Assembly: GCF_963678635.1 (NCBI RefSeq)
Contig: NC_087063.1
Coordinates: 72,129,617 to 72,193,616, forward strand
Direction: 5' to 3'
Length of the DNA stretch: 64,000 nt
Origin: Symsagittifera roscoffensis
Lineage: Eukaryota; Xenacoelomorpha; Acoela; Convolutidae
Under the pieces are notes generated by a model. That model worked only from the letters and a program-made list of their open reading frames with translations. It ran no database searches and was not told the DNA's origin. The position numbers were made by a program, and so were the translations under genes. Of the stretch, positions 1 to 8,960 are shown piece after piece; within the stretch, counting starts at the first letter, position 1; every line of letters begins with the position of its first letter.

Positions 1-274
1 CAAATTTAAACAAAAAAGAATAGCGTTTACACTGCAATATTAATCAAAATTTAGTCGTGCAAATTGTGTATATAATCTGTAGAAAATCTGTATTTATTCA
101 GTATTTAATCGGAATTATTGCAGTATAAACGCTATTCGTTTTAAAAAGAATCCATTCTATCTGTATAGAACCCAAAACTAAGCTTATAAAAAAAGGGTAA
201 GCGTTGTGAAACTGGGTCGTTATAGAAGCATAAACTGAGTTCAGCCATTAAGCTTCTCAACTGTTCTTTTGAAG
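1..274 (+). other. 3' part of gene 1 intron 1
   Basis: The stretch ends in a pyrimidine-rich tract and AG at 273-274, just before the exon at 275. By analogy with gene 2, the signal-peptide exon of gene 1 lies further upstream, outside the window. Apart from the inverted-repeat element at 19-136, nothing recognisable is present. Confidence 0.45.
19..136. mobile_element. Short inverted-repeat element (MITE candidate)
   Basis: The left end, AATAGCGTTTACACTGCAAT, is mirrored on the opposite strand at the right end (bases 111-136) with about 22 of 26 bases matching. The inside is AT-rich and has no ORF. A ~118-bp unit with inverted ends and no coding capacity fits a small non-autonomous DNA element or foldback. 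It lies in the intron upstream of the first visible exon of gene 1. No target-site duplication could be fixed. Confidence 0.4.
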
Positions 275-462
275 ATGCAAAGGGGTGTGATGTGGCGAAA
301 GAAGCCTATGAGCAGATGCTGGCATCGGCAATTTTCAACAAAGATGAAAACTTTTTGTTTCCCCGAATCGCATTCTACAGTGACTTTGGCGACGATCAAG
401 TCGTGGATGACGGCATAGGCATATGGCAAACTACAAAAGACAACTTAGAGGACGCCAAAAAA
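275..462 (+). CDS. Gene 1 exon 2: N-terminal half of lysozyme-like domain
   Basis: The exon starts after a pyrimidine-rich tract and AG at 274, carries two bases of a split codon, and ends at GAT-GCC-AAA-AAA before a GT donor at 463 (phase 0). It encodes a Cys, then an FLFPRIAFYSDFG segment and GIGIWQTTKDNLEDAKK. The GIWQ motif and the preceding R-x-A-x-x-S-x-FG pattern resemble a metazoan lysozyme/soluble-transglycosylase-like domain in which a Glu usually precedes the Ser; here no Glu is present. This resemblance is from memory, so the domain name is tentative. The exon is matched in length (188 bp), phase and sequence by 62391-62578, which is strong evidence that it is a real exon. The domain continues in the exon at 12207. 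Confidence 0.62.
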
Positions 463-474
463 GTACTCTATTAA

Positions 475-925
475 ACACCCCTCCCCCTCTTGATAGCTAC
501 GGTTGCATCAGCTTAAACTTGCTTCGTATTTAATAGCAAAATGGCAACTTTTTAAGAGTCGATGAACGTAGTTCAGACTCTTATATCGGTCGCAACTATT
601 TTTTTTTGTTTTTTTTTCAGGAAGTCCTAAAATTTGATCAGGCTCAAATTTACTGTTTCGCGTTCGACACATTGGTTTTTTTTGAAGATTAACTCCAGTT
701 ATTTCTAGAAATGAAAAGTCTTACTTATTGATCCAGTATCAATTTTGTTTGTTAATTTTTGTTCAATGGCTCTTTTCCAACTGTCTGTTGGCAATGTCTT
801 ATTAATGAAAAAAAATTCATCAGACAAAAAACAACTGGAAAAAACAATGTATTTAAGACAATTTGATGAACATGTCTTAAAAGTCACTTTGTTGAAGTCA
901 AATTTATTACTCATTAAATCGGAAC
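475..925. other. AT-rich intronic sequence, nothing recognised
   Basis: Homopolymer runs and short chance ORFs only. If the BEL/Pao copy at 1091-6818 has a surviving 3' LTR it should lie about here, but no matching second LTR was found on the other side. Confidence 0.4.
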
Positions 926-998
926 AAATCAAGCTATTATTAAAAGATTTTACCGCATTTTACTATAATTAATGTGAGACAATTCATGTCATGAATAT
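926..998 (+). repeat. 72-bp direct repeat, left copy (flanks BEL/Pao copy)
   Basis: The stretch including GATTTTACCGCATTTTACTA and CAATTCATGTCATGAATA recurs in the same orientation at 8781-8852 with only a few differences. The two copies lie on either side of the degenerate BEL/Pao element. They could be the last traces of its LTRs or an unrelated dispersed repeat; similarity stops abruptly at both ends. Confidence 0.5.
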
Positions 999-1090
999 CC
1001 TCGGGGGAGGGAGATCTTATTTGGAACCGAAGGGGAAGGAGTTGAGCCAAGTTTTTTTGTTTTTGTTGTTGTAGTACAATTAAAGAATTC

Positions 1091-1627
1091 TTAAATCTTC
1101 TTTTTTGGGGATACGAGGGCAAGTTTCACCGCTGGTCTCATTAAAGTAGTTCGGGCTGTTTTCAGTTTACATGAGCGCGTGATGCCATCCGAGCCGGTAA
1201 AAACTTCTAACACTCGACCCAGTGGCCAGATGCCTCGTGGTGTAAAGTCCTCAAGTATCCACACGAGGTCATCGTTTTCGAGTGGTTCCTCGGGTTGCGT
1301 CCATTTAGTCCTTCTGATGAGAGTCAGAGCGTACTCTTTAAGTAGACGCCTCCAGAAGCTGTCAAGTCTATCTTTTGCTCGCTTCCAGGACTTGTTGGAC
1401 AGTTTACTGGTAGATGCTTCGTAGAAGGCTGCTGCTGGAGCGTAGACGAATGGACGACCCATTAAGAAGTGGTTGGGTGTCAGTGGAAGTTCGTCGTCAA
1501 GGTCACTACTGACATGAGTTAGCGGACGTGAGTTGAGGATTGCCTCGGTCTCGGCTACGATAGTAGCAAATAGATCTCTTGATAGTCGATCAGGACCGAG
1601 ATTTAGTAGGAATGCTCGTTTTATCAT
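1091..1627 (-). pseudogene. pol: BEL/Pao pol C-terminus (DUF5641-like)
   Basis: The segment includes ILNSRPLTHVSSD, LTPNHFLMGRP and WPLGRVLEV, the usual end of BEL/Pao integrase plus the DUF5641 chromodomain-like tail. It is in frame with the integrase core after one nonsense codon. It ends at a stop near 1091, followed by about 90 bp with no recognisable polypurine tract. Confidence 0.8.
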
Positions 1628-1639
1628 TGAAACGAGTCT

Positions 1640-2656
1640 CTAGCACACGCCGCCAAAATAAGGGGCAGCCGGAGGGTTTAGGTGCCATTCAACATTGTGA
1701 ACTTGTAGCGTTTCAGTTAAGGTGGTTCCGTTGAAGTTGATTGTTTCTGAGCGTAGTTGTTTACGCGCGCCGACGAAGTAAGTAGCGTTGTCGGAGATTA
1801 AAAGCTTATGTGTGCCTCTCCTAGCAATGAAACGTCTAATTGCCGTTATACGGTTGTTCGTAGTAAGGTTCTCTGTCGATTCCAGGTGAACCGCGCAAAT
1901 AGAGAGGCATGTGAAAAGGCGAATATAGCGTCTTTCAGTTGTATCCTTTGTTGCTATGGAGAATGGCACGATATCGTCAATTCCTGTGTTTTTGAACGGA
2001 AATGGGTCGTCAGACGGATCGTTGAAACGAGTTGGCGGCAAGTCGGGCATGAGTGGATGTAGCCCTTTGCCTTGGAATCTTCTGCAGAGAAAGCAGTTAT
2101 GTCTTATCTGTCTGAGTGTTTTTCGGAGCCCAATGATGACAAAACTTTGTTGCTGGTAGTTGCGAACGTACTCAGTGCCGTGATGCATGCAGCGGCGATG
2201 AGCGTTCTCGATCATCATGCGCACAATTGGGTCCTTTGCGTTAAGAATTATTTGATGCTTTGTTGCGTCCGGTAAAGGTGACCTTCGTAGTCGTCCTCGC
2301 GCGCGAATAATACCGTTGTCGAGAAAAGGTGACAGCTGTTGCAGTTTGTCTTTGTTTTCAACTTGTTGCTTGGTTCGTAGTAGGTTGTAGGTTTCACCAA
2401 AGGTTTCTTGCTGGGATTGTTGATAAAGGAGGAGCTTAGCTTTTTCTAGGTCTTCCATAGTAGTAGAACGCTTACTGTTTCCATTCAGTGTATCGACAAA
2501 AACTATAACCCGAGCTGTGACCCGAACTAATCGAAACCAGTCGGAAAACCTGGAAGAATCGATTACGGGTGTAGTTGAGGGGCTAACCGTTGTAGAATTG
2601 CTTTGTTCCATTATTTCGTTGATCCCCCAAATAGGCTGATTGTTGAGTAGGCTCAT
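1640..2656 (-). pseudogene. pol: BEL/Pao pol: integrase
   Basis: The segment carries an H2C2-type zinc-binding part (HRRCMHHG followed by NCFLCRR) and an integrase core that includes a conserved LLISDNATYF strand. It stops at TAG (1640-1642) after YFGGVC, where the family normally has Trp-Glu, and the same frame resumes four codons later in the DUF5641-like segment. The copy is therefore inactive. Confidence 0.8.
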
Positions 2657-3224
2657 CCAACCAGAGCTTTGCTACGTCTTTAAGTTCAATTCCCCGTGTA
2701 GCACTGTCTGCTGCGTTGAGTCTACCAGGGATGTGTTTCCATTGTTCGACTTTGCATAAAGTAAGTATTTCACCAACTCCGTTTGCGCAGTAAGTTTTCA
2801 ATTTACCAGGTGAAGCGATCCAGGACCAAACAGTAGTGCTATCCGTCCAAAAGTGAGTGGAGTGGGGCTTTAATCGCGTTTCATCAGTAGCGAACTTGCA
2901 TAGCCGAGCACCCATAAGGGCGGCTTGTAATTCCAGTTTAGGAATGCTCTCTTGGTTCAGTGGTGCTACCTTTGTTCTGCCAATCAAAAAAGTAGCGTGT
3001 ATGCCAGAGCTACAAGCAGTTCGGAAGTAGATACAAGTAGCCATTGCGTCTTGCGACGCGTCGCAGAAAACATGAAGCTGTATACCACTAGGTGACAGCT
3101 GTGGACCAAGTAAGCGCGGCAGCCTAACAGGGGGTACATGTTTGCATTGGTCGACCCATTTGTCATTTATCGGAACAAAATCACTGGGCACAGTCTCGTC
3201 CCAAGAGATACCAGACTTCCACAA
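2583..3224 (-). pseudogene. pol: BEL/Pao pol: RNase H region
   Basis: The segment contains VFCDASQDAMATCIYFRT, then IPKLELQAALMGARL and FWTDSTTVWSWI, the Pao-type RNase H pattern with its acidic catalytic residues. It is in the same frame as the reverse transcriptase upstream, interrupted only by the TGA at 3312. Its end overlaps the integrase ORF in another frame near 2583-2656, marking a frameshift. Confidence 0.8.
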
Positions 3225-3311
3225 ATTTTGCAGAAGAATTTTGAGTTTAATGACAAACGGCGCTAGGATGCCTAAGGGGTCGAAAACCCTTGCTACTGTA
3301 GAGAGAACTGT

Positions 3312-4970
3312 TCAGAGTGTAGATGATGTTGTATTAGTTAGCTTGGTTGTTGGTTGCACAAATATCGTATCGTCAGTTGTGTCCCATTTGACCCCCAGGA
3401 CACGATGCACTGTAGCATTAGTAGAAACTTCGCCTCCATCAATGGAGTAGATCGCGTCATTACTGTTAGATACGAACTTAGTTAGGTTGAATCCCCCCTG
3501 TCTTAGGGAGGTTTTTAGTTGCGTAGCAGAGCCTCTAGCCTCGTGTGTCGTGTTGAACGAGTGAACAAAGTCGTCCATGTAAAAGCTTTTGTGGAGAAGT
3601 TGAGCAATAATGGGTTTGGTTACGCAGTAATCGGCAGCTGTTTGACGAAGCGCAAAGATGGCAATGGATGGTGAGCATTTTGCACCAAAGATAAGTCGCG
3701 TGTATTGGTATTGTTTGATACCATTTTTAGTAGGCCAAAGGAAGCAAAGCGCATTTTGATCTTCATCTTTAATACCTATTTGCACAAACATACCTTCAAT
3801 ATCCACCGATACAACCACAGGTTTTTCCCGGAATCGTAGTAGAAGTCCAAACATGTTGTTCAGGAGGTCAGGTCCAGCTTCGAGGCAAGAGTTCAGCGAG
3901 ACGCCTTTGTACGTTGAGGCAGCGTTGGCCACTCTGCGTACCTTCCCGGGCTTGTTTGGATTAGTTAGAGGGTGATGTGGGAGGTACCAAAGTAATTCAG
4001 GTTGTGGGTCTTGGACAGTAACGTGCATGAGGTAGTTATTTTCCAGGTCAGTAGTAAGCGATTTCTCATAAACTTGCATGGTTTCAGGGTCTTTTCTGAG
4101 CCGTTTTTGTAGCGATAGCAGTTGAGCTCTAGCTACCAGATAATTGTTCGGCATTTTTTTTTCGTTTTTCCAAAGTTGATTTATTTTGTAGCGATCTTCA
4201 TCGTGCTCAATGCTTTTTTCCATAAATCTTAGTTGACGTTTGCTTTTATCAGAGTCTGTAGCTTTGTTATCTTCCTGGATGCCTGATCCTTCCACTTTCC
4301 AGAATTTTTCCACTAATTTAGTGAGATTAGCGTCTTCTTGATCATTTAAGTCAATGAAGTTAGTTGAGTGTGAATTTGATCCGGAACTACTAGATTTCTT
4401 GTTGAGTGGGCCAGTGAACGTCCAACCTAGTAGGTTTTTTACAGCGTAGGGGGTGCCTGTAGGACCTTTCCTGATATCGCGCTCCGCAATTTTCCAGAAA
4501 GCATCTACGCCAAGCAAAATTTGAACTGTGTTGTCACCTAGTTCAGGAAAGTTGACATGTAGAAGTTGATTGTAGAGTGAGCACGTTTTGTTAAGGTTGT
4601 TTACATCGATGGCGTCAAAACTCAGAGCTCCAACGTAATAGACTGATTTTAGGGTGAAAGTAGGCTTTGTAGCGTTATGTGGTCCAATACTAAGCCGGAC
4701 CAGCGAGGAAGACACTTTGTCCTTACTGAAAGCACCTCGTACGCTAAGCTGTAGTTGTTGGCTTGGTTTGCACTGAAGTGTTTCAGCTGTTTTGCTAAGG
4801 ATATATGAGCAGCTGCTGCAGTTGTCGAGTATGGCGTAGCAATCTAGTTTGATGCCATTGTTAAATAATGTTACCGGCATAAATTGTAACTGATTTCTGA
4901 TGTTGTTCATATTTTGGAATGAAGCCTCAGCTTGTTCCGAGGGCTTGTTTGCTGTAGTGCCAAGCTGCAT
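3312..4970 (-). pseudogene. pol: BEL/Pao pol: protease and reverse transcriptase
   Basis: This is a 552-residue open segment. Its N-terminal part has a retropepsin-like stretch where the active-site triplet reads Asp-Asn-Cys (4810-4827) rather than the usual Asp-Ser/Thr-Gly, so protease activity is doubtful. The reverse transcriptase follows with KVRRVANAAS, a VSVDIEGMF strand and the catalytic FYMDDF motif (YMDD at 3570-3581). The segment ends in a premature TGA at 3312-3314; the same frame continues directly downstream into the RNase H part, so this is a simple nonsense change. Confidence 0.85.
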
Positions 4971-5063
4971 GTTATTTGATTTTTGGTTGTGCGTTTGAAA
5001 CGGTTTTTTGTCGGTGTGTAGAGTTGAATGGTGTTTCCCTCCGCAGTTATTGATGAAACATTG

Positions 5064-5444
5064 CTAAGACGATGTGCATTCACTAAATCTGTGTTGGCCT
5101 AAGCAGTTGAAGCACAGCTTATGTTGCTTCACCAGCTCTGCCCGTTGATCTACGGGAAGTTTCAAAAAGTCCGAAAATTTTCCAACGTAGGGAACTTGGT
5201 TATCTCTTGGACATGTTAAAGTTGTTGGTCTTGCTGATATGCCTGAAGCTTTGTCGTAGTTTTGCCTGGACATAGAAGTAAATTGGTTGGGTCGGCTGTC
5301 GGATTGCTGTTGCTTCATAGGTTGGCGACTTCGTCCCGCTTGGTTTGGAGTCGACGGCTCTAGGTCCAGGTTGTCGCATGCTCGCGAGTAGTTATTGAGG
5401 TTCTGCGTCAAGTCTTTGAGTGTAGCACGCAGTGTTCTTCCCAC
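5064..5444 (-). pseudogene. gag: BEL/Pao gag C-terminal part with CCHC zinc knuckle
   Basis: The translation ends with CFNCLGQHRFSEC, a C-x2-C-x3-H-x4-C nucleic-acid-binding knuckle, immediately before an in-frame TAG at 5064-5066. The frame is the same as that of the protease/RT segment downstream but differs from the gag piece at 5408-6109, so a frameshift lies in the 37-bp overlap. The residues after the stop resemble a second His/Cys cluster of the family. Confidence 0.7.
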
Positions 5445-6818
5445 TTCATTAGTAGACTTACTGGGAGTTTTGAGCGAGCAAGTCGGGTCAGGTTACTGGA
5501 ATTTAGATCAGCGGTGTAGCCGTTGAGTTCGAAGTTGTGGATTAGTTTCCGTACGAAAGCAGCGTGTCTTATAAAGCCCTGTTGTTCGCTTAGTGTCAAT
5601 TTGTCAAACTTTTCAAGTTCTCTGATGAACGCTGACATCAAATATTTTGGGTTACCGTATCTACGCACTAATTCAAGTATTGCCTGTTCATACTGAGAAG
5701 AATTGGTTCCGTAGCTCTCTATTAAAGATTTAGCATTATCAGTGCATAATGACTGCAAGTAAGTAATTTTTTCAACCGGGCTTAGGCGTGGGTTGTTGCC
5801 AATCGCAGTCTGGAAGAGTTCGAACCAGATGTTCCACTCCAGTGGGTTGCCGTCAAACTTTTGTAGTTTTATATTTGGTAATTTGAATCCTTTCAAACTG
5901 TTGATGGCATTGGTCGGATGACTGGTAGCGTGGTTGGTGACTTGTCTTTGTTCGTTATCGAAAAGGCTGTTGCGTTGTTGTTCGTGTGATTGTAAGTTAG
6001 TCCTATGATGGTCGTTGAAGTGGTTGGTAACGAAGTGTTCAGATGTAGTAGCAGGACTATTTGCATTTGAAGTTGTTAGCAGACCATATCGGTTATTGCC
6101 AGTTGACATCTGGGCTTCCTGTCTTGAGTTGTCGTTCCAAATGTGATTTTCATTGAAAACTGGTGGAGGCGAGAAGTTGTATCGTAGAGGAGCTCGAAAA
6201 TTGAAAGTACATGGGTTTGCAGACGATGAGATTGATCTGAAATCAGTTGTAGAAGTAGTGATGACACTGTTGATTGTCTGATCTATAGCTCTGTTGGTTC
6301 CCGGTAGAGGTGGGAAACTGTAGCGTTGGGAGCGTCTAAGTCGAATGTACTTAAGGCGTAGTTGGATCTGTAAGTTGAGAAGTCGGCAGCCGTAGTACTG
6401 ATGACGTTGTTGGCCAAGTTTTCAGTAGTATTTGAGCTTCTTACTGGTACACTGGCTGTTACAGATGTGCCTTGCACTCTAAGTGAGCTGTTTGACCTTG
6501 TGGAAACTGAATATCGTTTGTTAAGACCTTTTCGTATTTTCTAACATTGATTAGGAGGTCGCACTTTAGTTTTCGCAGCGTTGAAGCAGTGTTGAGACAG
6601 TCTTGTGCTTCCTGAGTAGAAAACGCGGCTAAGTCGTCTGCGAGCGTATCAAGCAGATCAAAACAAGTGATTATCTCCTCAAAACTGAGTATATCATACT
6701 CGATTTCGCTTGAGTTGGCTATTTGCCTCGTTACTTCTTCCTCAAGCTCCTCGAAAGTACTGTAGCGACGTCTCCATTGATTGAGTAGCTGTTGTAAGGT
6801 TGGCTTCGTTGTAGCCAT
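5408..6818 (-). pseudogene. gag: BEL/Pao gag (DUF1759-like), frame-broken
   Basis: An N-terminal part (6459-6818) begins at an ATG with a helical, acidic sequence. A second piece (6283-6477) and a third (5408-6109) continue in other frames. The third piece holds the LPNIKLQKFDGNPLEW motif followed by helical Gag repeats, typical of the DUF1759 family of BEL/Pao Gag proteins. At least two frame changes separate the pieces, so no full-length Gag can be made from this copy. The role in an intact element is particle assembly and RNA packaging. Confidence 0.75.
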
Positions 6819-8445
6819 TCAAGAAAGTAGTACAAAGAGTAGAAAAGATGCATTAAAAGTTAACGAGCTCAGATGGCAGCGATCGCAAAGTAGTTCCGGT
6901 AATGAAGCTTTTTTGAGCTTTCTCAAGATTTTTACTTTCAACAAAGAAAAAATCCGTGCAAACTCAAACTCGCCCTACTGAGAAAACAGAAATTTGAGCA
7001 ATCGAGAAATCAAACATTTTCAATCAACAGAGCAAATGAAAGCATAAATCAACAGATTTAAATTTCATTCAACAGAGCAGACTGGTGATGATCAGGCTCA
7101 CCTGTACCTTTAACAGCTTTAACTTAATTCTGATTGCCGCGCAATTTCTGAAATGTGAGAAAAACTGTGATTTGTAATATTTTTTGAGTACAAATTTTGC
7201 TTTGACAATAATTAAGAGTTTTGTGTGTTATGCCAGCCGAGTTTTATCGAGTCACTGCCCATTTGTTTGCTCCTATAACTTCATAAGTACGTTTTTTTTT
7301 TCTGAATTATTTTATTAATTAGCCTAGTCAGGGGTGATCTCCTAAAATTGATAGCTGGGATAGTTTGGTCAGACTAAAAAAAGATTTTACAATTTAAATA
7401 ATGCCCTTTTCCCTCGAGAAGAACTTAGATCCGCCCCTCAGCACAAGTAAAAACCATTTCAGTTCAACATTTTGTCCTACAACAAGGTAGAAGGAAAACT
7501 AAATTATAATCCGCACGATTTGATAAACCGAATAACGAACCGTAAGCATCGAACAACTGGTTGGTAAGCGTTAATTCTTTGCTTTGAAAGCCTCAGCGCA
7601 CGCAGCATACAACCAAACGCTTACAACTATCAAGTTCATATAATCAGCATTCATGTAGCAATAAAACCTTTTTTTGTACTTCAAAGTTTTGCCAATATCC
7701 AGGACGATTAATGGCAGATTCAAACAGATTATAAAAAACTGGGTTTCATAATGGGTTTGGGTCTGCAGTTTCATAGTTTCTTTCGGACTTCTTCCCGTGG
7801 GCTTGTCGTTGCTTTGAATTTTTCTTGCTTTGAATTTTTTACTTTTTTTGTTAAAATCAACCAGCCAGAGTGTTAACCCGGTGGTTAATTAAACAAAGTG
7901 AGCTACAGCCCACGCATTTATGAGCTTTTTAATTATGGTTAAGGACTAAGCGGTGAAACTTTCTTTTTTTAAGGGTTTTTTTAAGAGTTCAAATGAGTAA
8001 AAACTTTTGAGATTTTCAAAATTTTTGTGAAAGTTTTGTAGATGTGGCTAGTAAAACCTTTTTTAGTTATGGGTTTAACGAAAACGTTTCGGAAAAAAAG
8101 GGGTTTTTGAAAATTCGCAGCAGCTAGTTTTGGGCTAGAAGTTTTTTTTGTTTTTTTGTTTGTTTTAGGTACTTCCTTGGTACCCCGAGGATTAACAAAA
8201 AATTGACCAATTCAGCACTAATATTTCTTATCGGAGGTTGTAGATTTCTTAAAAATATTGTACAAAAGTTTAGCACAATTGTTTTAAATATTGGCACAAG
8301 TGAGTTTTGTTATGGCACGAACATGAATAAAACTTTCAAAATCGACTATGGGTTTAAAATTTTTGTAGCAAGACCATGAATTTTTAAGTTTAAGCACAAA
8401 AATGGTTTTCGAAGTGAAAAAACGTTTTCGAAATGGATCTCGCCT
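6819..8445. other. AT-rich intronic sequence with no gene
   Basis: If the BEL/Pao element were complete, its 5' LTR and leader should lie here, but no long repeat matching the 475-1090 side was found apart from the 72-bp block further right. A 112-bp hAT-like fragment is described separately. The rest shows only poly-A/T runs. Confidence 0.4.
7329..7440. mobile_element. Short hAT-like terminal-repeat fragment
   Basis: The left end CAGGGGTGATCTCC and the right end AGATCCGCCCCTC are imperfect inverted versions of the CAGGGGCGGATYT terminus seen in the better-preserved element at 24801-25230. At 112 bp this would be a strongly deleted derivative. Flanking bases give no clean 8-bp duplication. 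Confidence 0.35.
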
Positions 8446-8530
8446 GATTCACGCCCTTGCTGACTCACGCCCTTGCTGATTCACGCCCTTGCTGATTCAC
8501 GCCCTTGCTGATTCACGCCCTTGCTGATTA
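8446..8530 (+). repeat. 16-bp tandem repeat
   Basis: The unit GATTCACGCCCTTGCT is repeated five times with period 16 starting at 8446, with one substitution in the second unit, then degenerates into the next array. Confidence 0.9.
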
Positions 8531-8539
8531 TTGAAGGCT

Positions 8540-8746
8540 CTTGCTAGTCCTTGGGTAGACGATGAAGGCACTTGTCCTGTATGTAGGCCGTTGCTTATGA
8601 TTCCGGCCCTTGCTAGTCTTTGGGTAGACGATGAAGGCACTTGTCCTGTATGTAGGCCGTTGCTTATGACTCAGGCACTTGCATGTCCTTGGGTGGACGA
8701 TGGAGGAACTTGTCCTGTTGGAGGTAGGGTATTGAAGTTGAGGGGG
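8540..8746 (+). repeat. 69-bp tandem repeat, three units
   Basis: Three units start at about 8540, 8609 and 8678, each with CTTGGGTAGACGATGAAGGC followed by CTTGTCCTG. The period of 69 is a multiple of three, so chance ORFs stay open on both strands; these are not taken as genes. The CTTGCT word is shared with the 16-bp array next to it, suggesting the arrays arose together. Confidence 0.85.
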
Positions 8747-8780
8747 GCTGAGTTGTCCTTGTTGACTTGTCCTTGTTGAC

Positions 8781-8852
8781 AAATCATGATATTATTATAA
8801 GATTTTACCGCATTTTTCTATAATTAATGTGAAACAATTCATGTCATGAATA
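8781..8852 (+). repeat. 72-bp direct repeat, right copy
   Basis: This copy matches 926-998 in the same orientation and begins right after the 69-bp array. See the left copy for the possible link to BEL/Pao LTR remnants. Confidence 0.5.
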
Positions 8853-8960
8853 CAATGATTTTACAAAACTTGGGGTATGTACAAGGTTTTTACTGAGTTA
8901 GATTTTTTGAATGTAATATCACGATTTCTAAATGGACGATGGACAAGAAGATACCTGCAC

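Larger units (their letters stand above)
1091..6818 (-). mobile_element. Degenerate BEL/Pao LTR retrotransposon (internal region)
   Basis: Read on the minus strand, the order is gag (DUF1759-like), CCHC zinc knuckle, retropepsin-like protease, reverse transcriptase with YMDD, RNase H, H2C2 zinc-finger integrase and a DUF5641-like C-terminus. This is the BEL/Pao gene order. The reading frame is broken by in-frame stops at 5064-5066, 3312-3314 and 1640-1642 and by frame changes near 5410-5440, 6110-6480 and 2600-2650. The copy is therefore not autonomous. It lies antisense within intron 2 of gene 1, the orientation least disruptive to a host transcript. Clear LTRs were not found; only a 72-bp repeat flanks the region (926-998, 8781-8852). 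Confidence 0.85.

Noticed and set aside
8446-8530. CRISPR array
   Set aside because: Direct 16-bp units have no spacers and the sequence is plainly eukaryotic.
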